From Fidelibacterota bacterium (GTDB lineage Bacteria > Marinisomatota > Marinisomatia > Marinisomatales > TCS55), in NCBI GenBank assembly GCA_004124535.1, contig SCKQ01000001.1, positions 1 through 64,000 of the forward strand: a DNA stretch of 64,000 bases. Reading direction: 5' to 3'. The position numbers and the translations under genes are program-made. The notes below the pieces were generated by a model that saw only the letters and a list, made by a program, of their open reading frames with translations, was not told the origin of the DNA and ran no database searches. The stretch's first letter is position 1, and every line of letters starts with the position of its first letter. Below are positions 43,351 through 52,900 of this stretch, in pieces.

Positions 43351-46300
43351 TTACCAATCGTCTTCTTCAATGATGAAGTCATAACCAACATCTTCTAAAT
43401 GGGCTCTAACAATCAGTGAAACATCCTCTTTTCCTTTCAATCCCCAGAGATAATCCACTAACCCTTGATATAATTTGGTAGAGTCTCCATTCATGTTAGC
43501 CACTGATTTACCCCAATTGGTCAAGACATCTGCTACAGGCTCTTCCGTGGGAATATAAGGTGCAGGCATTTTAGTGCCGGGCATTATATCCTGTGGATTA
43601 CTGAAAAATTCTAATAACCAATCTGGTCGTAAACGATTCTTTGTTAAAACAAGGTTCGGGGCCCAGGTTAAAGCAGCTTGTTTGGGTTTCTGGTTGCCAT
43701 AGAAATGACAATTTGTGCAGGCACCAAGTTCCTGGATGACGTTGCCTGCTTTATAAGAGTCAGAATTAATATTCATGGAATGGGGCAATTCATAAGCAAG
43801 GGCTTGTCCGTCTTTTTTCTGAAAATATTCAATCACGGTATTCCATTCCTCATCGGTAAAATCAAAACTGGGCATGCGCACCTGCAAATGCGGTCTGATC
43901 ATCGTAATGTCTTTAAACCAATTTAATAACCATTCAGGCTGGGTCTTACGGCCCTGTGAATCCAGTAAAGGTGGTGAAAAACTTTGGACGATACTCATAT
44001 CTTCGGCATTGGTTTCATCGGCAATCTCACGCAGCCATTCTGCTGTTGCAGGCCAGATGGCTCCGCCATCGCCATCTATCTTATGACAGCCTTTACAATT
44101 ATTGGTTTGTATAAGCTGTTCGCCTGCTTCTAAAGCCAGTTGTTTTGCATTTACTTCGGGCAATTTACCTGCTGGTATTTCATCTTTTACAGAACCCATG
44201 ATAACCGTGACCAATGCATCTATCTCATGCTGTGTTAAACCATAATCAGGCATACGCAATTTATCCAGAGGCCGTTTTTCCATGGATTTCAATGATCCAT
44301 CTTCCTGTGGAATCATATCAAAGATTCGCGGATCATCGAGCTTTTGTGCAAACCAATCCCAGCGGGTATGAGGCAGATTATCATGGTGAAAACCAAAATC
44401 CAGTTTGGTAATCAGTTTACTCCCTTCAATTGTTAAACTTGTACCAATTGGTTTCACTTTTTCAAATCCGGGAATATTATGACAGCCAAAACAACCATAT
44501 TGTCCTATGAGGCGTTGTCCATTATAATCCAATTTCTCATCTATCGTTATTCCAGCAAGCTTGGCATCTACCTGCTCCTTACGAAGTTGCTGGCTTAAAA
44601 ATCCAGCCGCAATATCATCAAGGATCTCTTCATTCACTCCAGGAATTTCTTGCGCATCAAATTCATTATTTTTATCCTGTGTAAGATACGCAGCTATGTC
44701 AGCTGCTTCCTGTCTAGTCAAACGCAGGTTTGGCATTTTCGTTTCCGGATGGAAAGAAGCAGGATCCCTGACCCAATTATATACCCATTGAGCAGTTGAT
44801 TTAGATCCCAATCCAATTAAGTTTGGACCTTGCTCACGTCTTAAGGTTTGGATGGAGGTTGGTTCTTCAGCTACAGCATCGGGTTGAATCTCATGGCAGC
44901 CCATACAACCAACAGATGCCACTAAAAGCTGTCCATTTTCTGCATCCGCATTCCGTGGCAGTTTATCCATAGGGAAAGATTCACTCTTATTAAATAAATA
45001 TGCAGTGATCGAATGAATTTCCTGTTCAGTACGAATTAAAGAATTTGGGTCGCTATTGTTTGTTACATTAAAGAAATGGGGCATCCACGTATTGTGACGA
45101 AAATCCCTGGGGCTGTTGATCCATTTCCAAGTCCAATCTTTGGTCGTTTTCGAAGCGACCTTTGCCAAATTGGGTCCCGTTTTGGGCTTACCTTCCCAGC
45201 GGTCCATCTTATGGCACCCAAAGCATCCGGTGCGCTCAACAAGGGCCATGCCAAGAGAAAGCGTTTTCGCTCCATCTATGGGCATATTTCCGCTATGGCA
45301 TTTGAAGCAGCCTGCTTCCATATTCTGTTTGGTAAACATAGGGTTGTCCCAATGGTGCATGCGGTGCCAATCATATTTTTCTTCCCATTCATGGGCTTGC
45401 TCTAGACTAGAGGGTGAGTGAGCAGTTGTATTAAAACCTGTACCTCTGCCTCGACCTGCATGGCATGTTGTACAGCCAAATTCACTCAAAGGGTGTGGAG
45501 AATTCGCTCCCACCATTTGATCTAAATTAGGATGTGTTGTATAAGGCTGGGGAGAATCTTCAAAGTCCTTATTATCGATACCCATGTGACAGGTCATGCA
45601 GCGATCAACCTTTGGCATACCTAAATACACAAGGTCTTCTTCAATGTCCTTTACTACAACCTGTTTTACCTCATAATAAGGATCAATAAAATCCAGAACA
45701 GGAAGATCACGGACCACATTGGCGATCTTGTTAGAAAATGACATTTTTTCCGGATCAGTTTTAGCCAGTTTCCTAACTGCAAGATTGCGTTTCCGACTGA
45801 TGGAACTTAATTCATCTTTATAGGATTTGTTTTCAGCATATAGATCGGCTAAACGATTTTGCAGAATTTCCAGCTTCTTTTCAACTGTCTCTAGTTCCAA
45901 CTTAAACCCAGAAGTAAGTGCATCGAGACGTTTAAGGTTTTTTTCTGCAGTTTCTACATTTCCATTTCCGTGACGAGCTTGATCTGCGGTATATTTTGCT
46001 ACATCAGATTCAGCTTTGGCAAATTGATGATTCTGGTTCATACGATAGCGTTCTGCGTCAACTTCCTTGATCTTTCCGTTTAGTTCATCTATCTCATCGA
46101 CCTTGCCTTGCAATTTCTTTTTAGCTTCCGACAAACGCTCCTGCAACGTATTATATTCGTCATTGCTCTCAAGATTACTATTCAGTTCAGCAAGATTATT
46201 GCTGATTTTTTCTATTTCAACACTGCGGAATTCCTTTTGAAATTTTTTCCATGGACGCTGATAATCATCAGCAAAAGTAAGAATGAAAATACCAGCAAAA

Positions 46301-46371
46301 ACCAGACTCGATAGAGCGAACCAACGATTCAGCTTGAGTATATTATAATATCGTTCTTGTTGGTCAATCAT
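43351..46371 (-). CDS. membrane-anchored coiled-coil octahaem cytochrome c of the bc-type complex
   Basis: A 1006-residue protein. An N-terminal helix (about 14-31, WFALSSLVFAGIFILTFA) anchors it. Residues about 45-215 are strongly coiled-coil. Eight CxxCH haem c motifs follow near residues 257, 299, 354, 387, 488, 625, 757 and 884 (CMTCH, CTTCH, CFKCH, CFGCH, CMGCH, CFGCH, CKGCH, CTNCH). Several are in class I cytochrome-like domains with distal Met in K/TMPxxxLT segments, such as TKMPNLRLT and LRMPDYGLT. The end is acidic (IIEEDDW). It is the last gene of the bc operon, 17 bases after the cytochrome b C-terminal subunit, so it probably takes the place of cytochrome c1 and relays electrons to the oxidase (inference). 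Confidence 0.88.
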   Translation of the reverse strand: MIDQQERYYNILKLNRWFALSSLVFAGIFILTFADDYQRPWKKFQKEFRSVEIEKISNNLAELNSNLESNDEYNTLQERLSEAKKKLQGKVDEIDELNGKIKEVDAERYRMNQNHQFAKAESDVAKYTADQARHGNGNVETAEKNLKRLDALTSGFKLELETVEKKLEILQNRLADLYAENKSYKDELSSISRKRNLAVRKLAKTDPEKMSFSNKIANVVRDLPVLDFIDPYYEVKQVVVKDIEEDLVYLGMPKVDRCMTCHMGIDNKDFEDSPQPYTTHPNLDQMVGANSPHPLSEFGCTTCHAGRGRGTGFNTTAHSPSSLEQAHEWEEKYDWHRMHHWDNPMFTKQNMEAGCFKCHSGNMPIDGAKTLSLGMALVERTGCFGCHKMDRWEGKPKTGPNLAKVASKTTKDWTWKWINSPRDFRHNTWMPHFFNVTNNSDPNSLIRTEQEIHSITAYLFNKSESFPMDKLPRNADAENGQLLVASVGCMGCHEIQPDAVAEEPTSIQTLRREQGPNLIGLGSKSTAQWVYNWVRDPASFHPETKMPNLRLTRQEAADIAAYLTQDKNNEFDAQEIPGVNEEILDDIAAGFLSQQLRKEQVDAKLAGITIDEKLDYNGQRLIGQYGCFGCHNIPGFEKVKPIGTSLTIEGSKLITKLDFGFHHDNLPHTRWDWFAQKLDDPRIFDMIPQEDGSLKSMEKRPLDKLRMPDYGLTQHEIDALVTVIMGSVKDEIPAGKLPEVNAKQLALEAGEQLIQTNNCKGCHKIDGDGGAIWPATAEWLREIADETNAEDMSIVQSFSPPLLDSQGRKTQPEWLLNWFKDITMIRPHLQVRMPSFDFTDEEWNTVIEYFQKKDGQALAYELPHSMNINSDSYKAGNVIQELGACTNCHFYGNQKPKQAALTWAPNLVLTKNRLRPDWLLEFFSNPQDIMPGTKMPAPYIPTEEPVADVLTNWGKSVANMNGDSTKLYQGLVDYLWGLKGKEDVSLIVRAHLEDVGYDFIIEEDDW

Positions 46372-46388
46372 GTTCTATTAAATCTAAA

Positions 46389-47507
46389 CTAGAAATTGAA
46401 GAAATATTCTGGTATGGCTATGATGTATTTCAAATTGAATATCCACCGCAGATACATTTTAATCGGTAATGTTAATGCAGTCAGGATCAAAACGATGAAA
46501 AGTGAATAAACAAAAGGATTCAACCGTTTATATATATTCTTACATACTGTTTTGGCCAATAATGGCGGCAGAATGAGAAAATATCCAGCTAAAAGAAGGA
46601 TGCCCCAAATTTCTCTAACTAAAATACTATCAGGGAGCCCTGTGCTAAACCATTTAATATAAATATATTCAGATAAATTAATGTTGGTTAGTGCTTCAAT
46701 TTTATGGATATCCCAGTATTCGAACGGACCAAAGAAATTCCAGTTTGGTCCTCTGAGAAACGTTCCAACTATGATCAGCATATTCCACATTACCAGCCAG
46801 CCGAACATGAAAAGAGCAATGGATAATTTCCTGTTTTTAAAACTATAATATCCAGAACCAGCTGGTTCATTATCGATAAAAGGGAAAGCCATCAAACCCA
46901 CTATGATTAAGGTGGGTAAAACAACGCCAGCCATCCAGGGATCAAAATATACCAGCATTTCCTGCAGGCCTAAGAAATACCATGGTGCTTTTGCAGGATT
47001 AGGAGATTCGGAGGGGTTCGCTGGTTCTTCGATAGGCGCTTGTAAACTAATGGACCAGATCAGCAGAAAAGCAGAACATAAAATCAGAGCAATAAATTCA
47101 ACATACACAAGATCCGGCCAAACTAGCACTTTATCATTTGGTGCGTCGTATTGTTCATCAATCGATTCGCCGCGTTCTAATTTGGCATCGTTTTCGTATG
47201 CCTGGTGCATCGATAACCATGTAAAAAAGTAAACAAGAAAAATCAATCCGGAGATAGGCACATTATCAGGTTTCAGAACAATGGATTTGAAATCAGGATC
47301 CGTTATGCCAAATATGAAAAAAGCGGCCATGATAATTGCCGCAATGAGCATACCTTTGCCAGACCATAACACATATAATTTTAACCGGCGGTTCCATTTA
47401 TCAAACCAGTTATTGATGGGAAAAATAAAGAAAAAGATAATCAGTGTCGACGTAAAAAGAATCGTCGGATTCGAGATTGTGTCGATTAAATGCTTAAAAT
47501 CTTCCAT
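46389..47507 (-). CDS. cytochrome b C-terminal subunit (subunit IV/PetD-like) of bc complex, extended
   Basis: A 372-residue membrane protein, longer than PetD (about 160). Extra helices precede the core (about 15-32, 50-68, 86-102). The core matches the C-terminal half of cytochrome b: PAKAPWYFLGLQEMLVYFDPWMAGVVLPTLIIVGLMAFPFID near 169-210 (shown in parts: KAPWYFLGLQE, then VLPTLIIVGLMAFPF). The Qo-site PEWY motif is APWY here, so its Glu is missing. Further helices follow to the C-terminus. It is split from, and follows by two bases, the N-terminal cytochrome b gene. Known split cytochrome b proteins of Gram-positive and some other bacteria also have KAPWY-like versions. Confidence 0.82.
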   Translation of the reverse strand: MEDFKHLIDTISNPTILFTSTLIIFFFIFPINNWFDKWNRRLKLYVLWSGKGMLIAAIIMAAFFIFGITDPDFKSIVLKPDNVPISGLIFLVYFFTWLSMHQAYENDAKLERGESIDEQYDAPNDKVLVWPDLVYVEFIALILCSAFLLIWSISLQAPIEEPANPSESPNPAKAPWYFLGLQEMLVYFDPWMAGVVLPTLIIVGLMAFPFIDNEPAGSGYYSFKNRKLSIALFMFGWLVMWNMLIIVGTFLRGPNWNFFGPFEYWDIHKIEALTNINLSEYIYIKWFSTGLPDSILVREIWGILLLAGYFLILPPLLAKTVCKNIYKRLNPFVYSLFIVLILTALTLPIKMYLRWIFNLKYIIAIPEYFFNF

Positions 47508-47509
47508 TA

Positions 47510-48280
47510 TTATACTGGAGTTGAAATACCACCGTCTTTACGAATTCGCCAGAAATGGACGGCCATGAAAATCATAATAATAAATGGCAAGCCGATACAA
47601 TGCAGCACATAAAAACGCAAAAGTGCTGCTTCACCCATAAACCGTCCTCCAATTAAAGCAAAACGCACATCACTGCCCATGGTTATAAAATTAATATCTC
47701 CAATAGCCAATAATCCTGCTCCAGGGCCTTCATGTCCAAGAAATGGGGCTGCGCGAGCCATATTGGATCCAACAGTGATCGCCCAAATGGCCAGTTGATC
47801 CCAAGGAAGCAGATAACCGGTAAAACTCAACAACAATGTTAGAAGTAAAAGTATAACACCGATTGCCCAATTAAATTCGCGTGGCGGTTTGTATGAACCT
47901 GTCATAAACACACGGAACATGTGCAGCCAAACAGTAATAACCATGGCATGGGCACCCCAGCGGTGGACTTCTCTCATGATCCCAAAGGGTACTTGTTCTG
48001 CTAAATCAATAATATCGGTATAAGCATATTCAATCGTCGGGCGATAATAGAACATGAGCAGTATACCTGAAATGGTCAAGATAAGGAATATGAAAAAAGA
48101 TAATCCACCCATGCACCAGGTGAATTTTAATTTTACTGCGTGTTTGGGTAATCGTACAGGGTGAAGATGAAGAAATACACTATTCAGCACCACCATCATC
48201 CTTTGACGGCGGCTTTTGGGAACACCACCTCCGCGGAAGATGGATTTATACAATTGAGTCCCGCGAAATTTATCTAACAT
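47510..48280 (-). CDS. cytochrome b N-terminal subunit (b6-like) of bc complex
   Basis: A 256-residue protein with four helices. Haem b ligand pairs are visible: His in HRWGAHAMVITVWLHMFRVF near 105-124 and in RFYVLHCIGLPFIIMIFMAVHFWR near 222-245. The Qo-side TGYLLPWDQLAIWA segment near 152-165 is intact. The N-terminal about 40 residues are basic and cytoplasmic. Together with the Rieske protein and the separate C-terminal subunit it forms the quinol-oxidising core. It follows the Rieske gene by ten bases. Confidence 0.92.
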   Translation of the reverse strand: MLDKFRGTQLYKSIFRGGGVPKSRRQRMMVVLNSVFLHLHPVRLPKHAVKLKFTWCMGGLSFFIFLILTISGILLMFYYRPTIEYAYTDIIDLAEQVPFGIMREVHRWGAHAMVITVWLHMFRVFMTGSYKPPREFNWAIGVILLLLTLLLSFTGYLLPWDQLAIWAITVGSNMARAAPFLGHEGPGAGLLAIGDINFITMGSDVRFALIGGRFMGEAALLRFYVLHCIGLPFIIMIFMAVHFWRIRKDGGISTPV

Positions 48281-48290
48281 AGAGTTTCCA

Positions 48291-48863
48291 TTATACTTTT
48301 AAAAACGCTTCCGGGTCATTCCATTGACCCTTTTCCTGTTGGAATTTTCTCGTTTTATCAACGATGATCTGACCATTATCTGCCAAAACGATCTTGAATC
48401 GTTCCAAGGGTCGTGGAGCTGGTCCTTCAAAATTAATTCCAGTTTTAAAGAATCCACTCCCATGGCAAGGGCATTTAAATTTTTGTTCCGAACTTAACCA
48501 ATTAGGTGTACAGCCAAGATGCGTACATGTTGTTGAAAGAGCATAAATGCCAGCAGCATTCCGAACGATCCACACACCATATTTATTTTTCCATCGCAAA
48601 TCTACTTCACCAACAGTATAATCATCTGGATATCCAGCGCGGAAGGTCTGTACAGGTTCAAACAACACATTTGGGAAAAAGAAACGCAGCATCATGGTAA
48701 AAAACCCTCCAGTTGCAGCAACAAATGCTAACCACCCAATGGATAGCCAGGAAAAAAATGAACGGCGTGTTATTTGATCGCTCGAATCAGCTTTACCAAG
48801 GGCTGCGGGTGGACGACGGCCAGGGTCTTTAGTAGCAGATTCTTTTGAAATTGTTTCGGCCAT
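48291..48863 (-). CDS. Rieske iron-sulfur protein of bc complex
   Basis: A 190-residue protein. A twin-arginine-like signal anchor ITRRSFFSWLSIGWLAF lies at about 31-47. The [2Fe-2S] ligands are Cys113 and His115 in CTHLGC, and Cys131 and His134 in CPCHGSGF; Cys118 and Cys133 form the usual disulfide. It transfers electrons from quinol at the Qo site to the cytochrome c component in the periplasm. It lies between the HEAT-repeat gene (eight bases) and cytochrome b (ten bases). Confidence 0.93.
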   Translation of the reverse strand: MAETISKESATKDPGRRPPAALGKADSSDQITRRSFFSWLSIGWLAFVAATGGFFTMMLRFFFPNVLFEPVQTFRAGYPDDYTVGEVDLRWKNKYGVWIVRNAAGIYALSTTCTHLGCTPNWLSSEQKFKCPCHGSGFFKTGINFEGPAPRPLERFKIVLADNGQIIVDKTRKFQQEKGQWNDPEAFLKV

Positions 48864-48871
48864 ATATTTTC

Positions 48872-49747
48872 TTAATCAACTAATGCGTGTCGTGCTGCTT
48901 CTCGTACCTTCATGCTTCGGTCTTTATCTCTCAAATCTATTAATACAGATTCAAATTCTGAATCAATAATATTGGGTATAACTTGAATCGCCACCAACAT
49001 GGCTTGATCCTGTTCAAAGGGATCAATATTAGGAAAAGAATCTAAATATTTTCGGTCTAAAAGGTCTAATAATATTCCGCGTCCACGGTCATTTTTTAAC
49101 TTTGCCAAAGCTACGGCTGCATCCCAGCGAACATTAACTTCCTGGTCCGCTAATGCTGTTAAAAATATATCTGCTGCTTCATGATTCTGATAATTACCCA
49201 GTGCAATAATGGTTTGTAACCGTACATGTGCATCTTCATGATTAGCCATATTTTTTAAAGCAGCGAATCCTTCGGGGTTTTGTATCAAACCTAAAGAATA
49301 GGCACAGGCAGCTACAATAGAATAATTGTTATCTTGTAATGCATTGATTAACGTTGGGGTATAGCGCTGATCCCTTGTTCTACCCATGGCCAAAGCAAGA
49401 TAAGAACGAATCTGGGGATTGTGTTCATGTGCTGAATACTCAAAAGTTGATATCATATCCTGAACAAAGCGATCATCTTTTGGTACCATTTTGGGATTAG
49501 AAAGAATTTTGGAAAGTTCGAAAGCACCCTGCCAGCGTTTAGTCGTTCCACCAATTTTTACATGCTCTAAATAATCTCGGGCTGTATTGGGCTCTACGGT
49601 GAGAACTTTCACCATTAAAAAAACAAGCACTGCAAATACAGCGATCAAAAAGGGAACGACAAAAAAACTATGTATAATAACACGTAGAGCTGATTTCTTT
49701 TCAGGCTCCTGAGTGTTCATATTTTCTATTTTAATTTCTTCTGACAT
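48872..49747 (-). CDS. membrane-anchored HEAT-repeat protein at the head of the bc-complex operon
   Basis: A 291-residue protein started at ATG 49747. The frame is open to 49792 but that part is the tRNA-Leu gene, so the longer start is rejected. One helix (about 22-46, IIHSFFVVPFLIAVFAVLVFLMV) is followed by a periplasmic region of HEAT/PBS-lyase-like helical repeats: IRSYLALAMGRTRDQRYTPT, AACAYSLGLIQNPEGFAALK, VRLQTIIALGNYQNHEAADIF, VRWDAAVALAKLKNDRGRGI and VREAARHAL. Such repeats bind proteins; a subunit, docking factor or assembly factor of the bc complex is likely (inference). There is no Shine-Dalgarno before the ATG, only five bases after the tRNA end. Confidence 0.8.
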   Translation of the reverse strand: MSEEIKIENMNTQEPEKKSALRVIIHSFFVVPFLIAVFAVLVFLMVKVLTVEPNTARDYLEHVKIGGTTKRWQGAFELSKILSNPKMVPKDDRFVQDMISTFEYSAHEHNPQIRSYLALAMGRTRDQRYTPTLINALQDNNYSIVAACAYSLGLIQNPEGFAALKNMANHEDAHVRLQTIIALGNYQNHEAADIFLTALADQEVNVRWDAAVALAKLKNDRGRGILLDLLDRKYLDSFPNIDPFEQDQAMLVAIQVIPNIIDSEFESVLIDLRDKDRSMKVREAARHALVD

Positions 49748-49752
49748 TTTTG

Positions 49753-49835
49753 TGCCGCGGAAAGGAGTCGAACCTTCACACCTAATGGGCACCAGATCCT
49801 AAATCTGGCGTGTCTACCAATTCCACCACCGCGGC
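49753..49835 (-). tRNA. tRNA-Leu (anticodon UAG)
   Basis: On the minus strand a 7-bp acceptor stem GCCGCGG pairs with CCGCGGC. The D arm has GGTGGAATTGGTAGAC, and the anticodon stem CCAGA/TCTGG encloses loop TTTAGGA with anticodon TAG (reads CUA). A long variable arm (GTGCCCATTAGGTGT) is typical of class II tRNA-Leu, and the T arm contains GGTTCGACTCC. The discriminator base is A and CCA is not encoded. It ends only five bases before the ATG of the HEAT-repeat gene. Confidence 0.95.
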
Positions 49836-49893
49836 TATATATATTTATAAAAATCAAGCGAAGTTAAGATTTTATGTATGTCAGAAAAAGAAA

Positions 49894-49915
49894 AAGGGCA
49901 GGAAAACCTGCCCTT
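49894..49915 (-). terminator. intrinsic terminator after the cohesin-like secreted protein gene
   Basis: A nine-bp stem (AAGGGCAGG with CCTGCCCTT) and a four-base loop. On the minus strand it is followed by TTTTTCTTTTTC. It lies 65 bases after the stop at 49980, in front of the tRNA-Leu. Confidence 0.85.
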
Positions 49916-49979
49916 AATTTTGAAGTTCTTCCTGCTGAGCGTCACGTCCTGCAGGAGTGTTATATTATTGAAATGTGGT

Positions 49980-52900
49980 CTACTTCAATAAAATCAGCTT
50001 TTGGGATTGAACCTGACCTGCAGTTTCCAATCTGTATATATAAACACCGGCACTTACACTACGACCGTTATTATCCTTGGCATTCCAAACAACCGATTTT
50101 GCACCCGCATGATCAAAACCTCTTGCCAATGTACGTACTTCTCGTCCAGTGAGATCAAAAATACGAAGGTCAACATAACTTGCTTGAGGTAAATCATAAC
50201 GAATATTCGTCATGGGATTGAATGGATTTGGAAATGCAGGGTGCAAAGCAAACTTAACCGGTATTTCAATTTCTTCATCCACGCTCAAGTTTGCATCGAG
50301 AATTGCAAATCCTATCCCACTAGATGGAATAGAATTCAATCCAGCATCTGCTGAATACACTTCACTTATCCATGTGATCACATCACCGCTAAAACCTGTA
50401 TTTGAATTAACATTATAACTGACTTCCAGAATTTCACCAGATCCTGCGGCAATACCATTAGCCAGGTCATAAGCAAGTATATAACCAATACCATCTTCTG
50501 TCTCACCTGTCTGTCCATCTACTGAACCACTAAAGCGGCCAGCTGGAGTAACATCAATAATTTCAATCCCTTCTGGTGCATCAGCGAGGTCGATTTCAAG
50601 GACATAGACTGGAGATGAATTTTCCAATTCAATTAAAATAGTTTGCGCAGATTCATCCACATCCCCTAAGGTATAAATAGCATCGGGTGTTCCAATATAT
50701 ACTTCACTTTCATACAGTTCAGCATGCATGGCAATATTGTTTTGATCAACAACTACCACTTCTTCCATAAATATCTGTACAGTGGAGCCCGTTGCTGCAC
50801 CGGCATCTATATACATAGAAATATCAGCAATATGACCCGTCCCAGCGGGTAGTGGATTATTCAAAGAAGTATTGAACAACAGAATCCGATATTCATTCCC
50901 TATATTATTTCCCTCTACTATCCAGTTACTGAAATCATGATAGTTTGTAGCAACAATGGCAATACCGTCTAAATAATCAGGATAGTCCGTCAGGAAAATC
51001 TGTATTCCATAAACATCCTGAGTATTATTGATCAGTAAGGGAATAGTAATCAAATCACCGGGATTGCCGTGAGCATTGGGCATGACCAGAAATTGAGTTT
51101 CAACTGTAACATCAAAGGTCGCTCCCTCGGCAGTCCATATCATATCATTACCATTAGCATCTTGCACTGCAGCTGTTGTGATATTCAAATCTAACATAAG
51201 CGGGTCTTGACTGGCTGCCAGCACCACAACACGGCAAACAGCATCACTGCCTGGTGTCATATCATTTCCTAACCCGAGGCCGGTAACGACCATTTTTCCA
51301 CCGACTTCCGCGACATCCAATGTCCAGCTACTGGTACGATCAGTCGAAATTATCTCCTGGGAAATCAGTAAATCAGGTACATCTTCAATTTCAAAGTAAA
51401 AGAAACTGACATCTGATTCATTATTGACAAAAATATCCAGAGTGTCTGTTGTTCCTGACAATGCTTCACCATCACTTAAGGCCAGTTCAATCCATTCAAC
51501 AGGTGTGGCGTCTGCGGTGTTGGATGGGCCGGATTCTGTGCCATCTGGAGTATAGTCAGCTTTTATATAATAATAGTAGGTAGTGCCGTTAATTACATCT
51601 TCATCCATGTATGTCAATACATCAGGTCCGACTGATGCTATCATGTCTATGTTCGTACCGTCAATTGTACGATAAATGTTGTATGCAGTAACAGGTACAT
51701 CACGATCAACATGTTGAGGTTCAAGTGGATTGTCCCAATCCACTTTCTGTTGATATGTAATTCCGTTAGGATACTGTTCCACTACTTCCGCTTTATCTGC
51801 AGTGATGACCCATTGCCCGAGTTCATTAAAATCAAAGTGAATATTGCGAGCAATGCGACCTCCTGAAAAACTGACCAGAATATCATCTATTGCCCAGCCA
51901 GAAGCCCATACACCGTTATCATTTGAATGAAAGGCAATATAAAATTCGTTTTCACCTGCATATTCATTCAAATCAACGGTTTCAGTGACCCACTCTGCGC
52001 TGGCAGGTAACGAATAAACTTCAGTGAAATTGACACCATCTGTGCTGATCTCAACATGTGCAGTTTGACTGTATGCGCCATCATAATAAGAAGCAAAACT
52101 CAATTGAAAATCAGTTGCCCCATTTGTATTTAAAGATGGAGTAATCAAATAATCTACTGAACCATCATCGTCTGCTGCATCATCATTGGAGCAGGCATAG
52201 TATGTATGCGATGGGATTGCCCAAAAAGCACTGGATCCGTCTTGTGTGATAAACCAACCTACTGCTGAATTTGTAGTCGTTGTCCAGCCTTCAGGAAATG
52301 CACCATCTTCAAAATCTACTTCAATATCATTCCCTACCGGGCCATAAGGTGCATCCCAAGCCAAGGGGACCATCCCGTCCAAGCCGGATGTTGCTTCCAA
52401 GTTATGGGGTTCTTCCATATATCCAGGAAATACGGTGACGTACCCTGTGTCCAGACCAGCAATCCAGTACACCCCGCCAATATCATCTGATACAACCACT
52501 TCGTTAAAAAATAAAGCAACATCACCCCCATAAGCATCACTGTGAATCGTGAGATCTAAATTCAGGATGGGCCCTGTACCAGCTGATATATTATTCCCAG
52601 TATCATCATATACCAAAACCCGAGTGCCATGGTCAATATCAGTCGTTGTCACAGTGAAACCAGAGGTGCGATCAGTTGTCGTAATGTCTGAAACGGTTAC
52701 ATAATCCGGAGAATCAAATAAATCAAATTGAACACCGCCGACTATACCACCGTTATCCATATCCACTGTTACACTGACTGTTTCATTAACATCGCCTGTT
52801 GTATCGGTCAAAGCAAGAGAAACGACTTGGCCAATGGTAATAGATCCATCGCTTCCGGTAGATGAGATGGACCCACCGCTTGAATCACTTACAATCAAAC

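Noticed and set aside
49748..49792. Upstream extension of the HEAT-repeat gene
   Set aside because: These bases are the 3' half of the tRNA-Leu gene.
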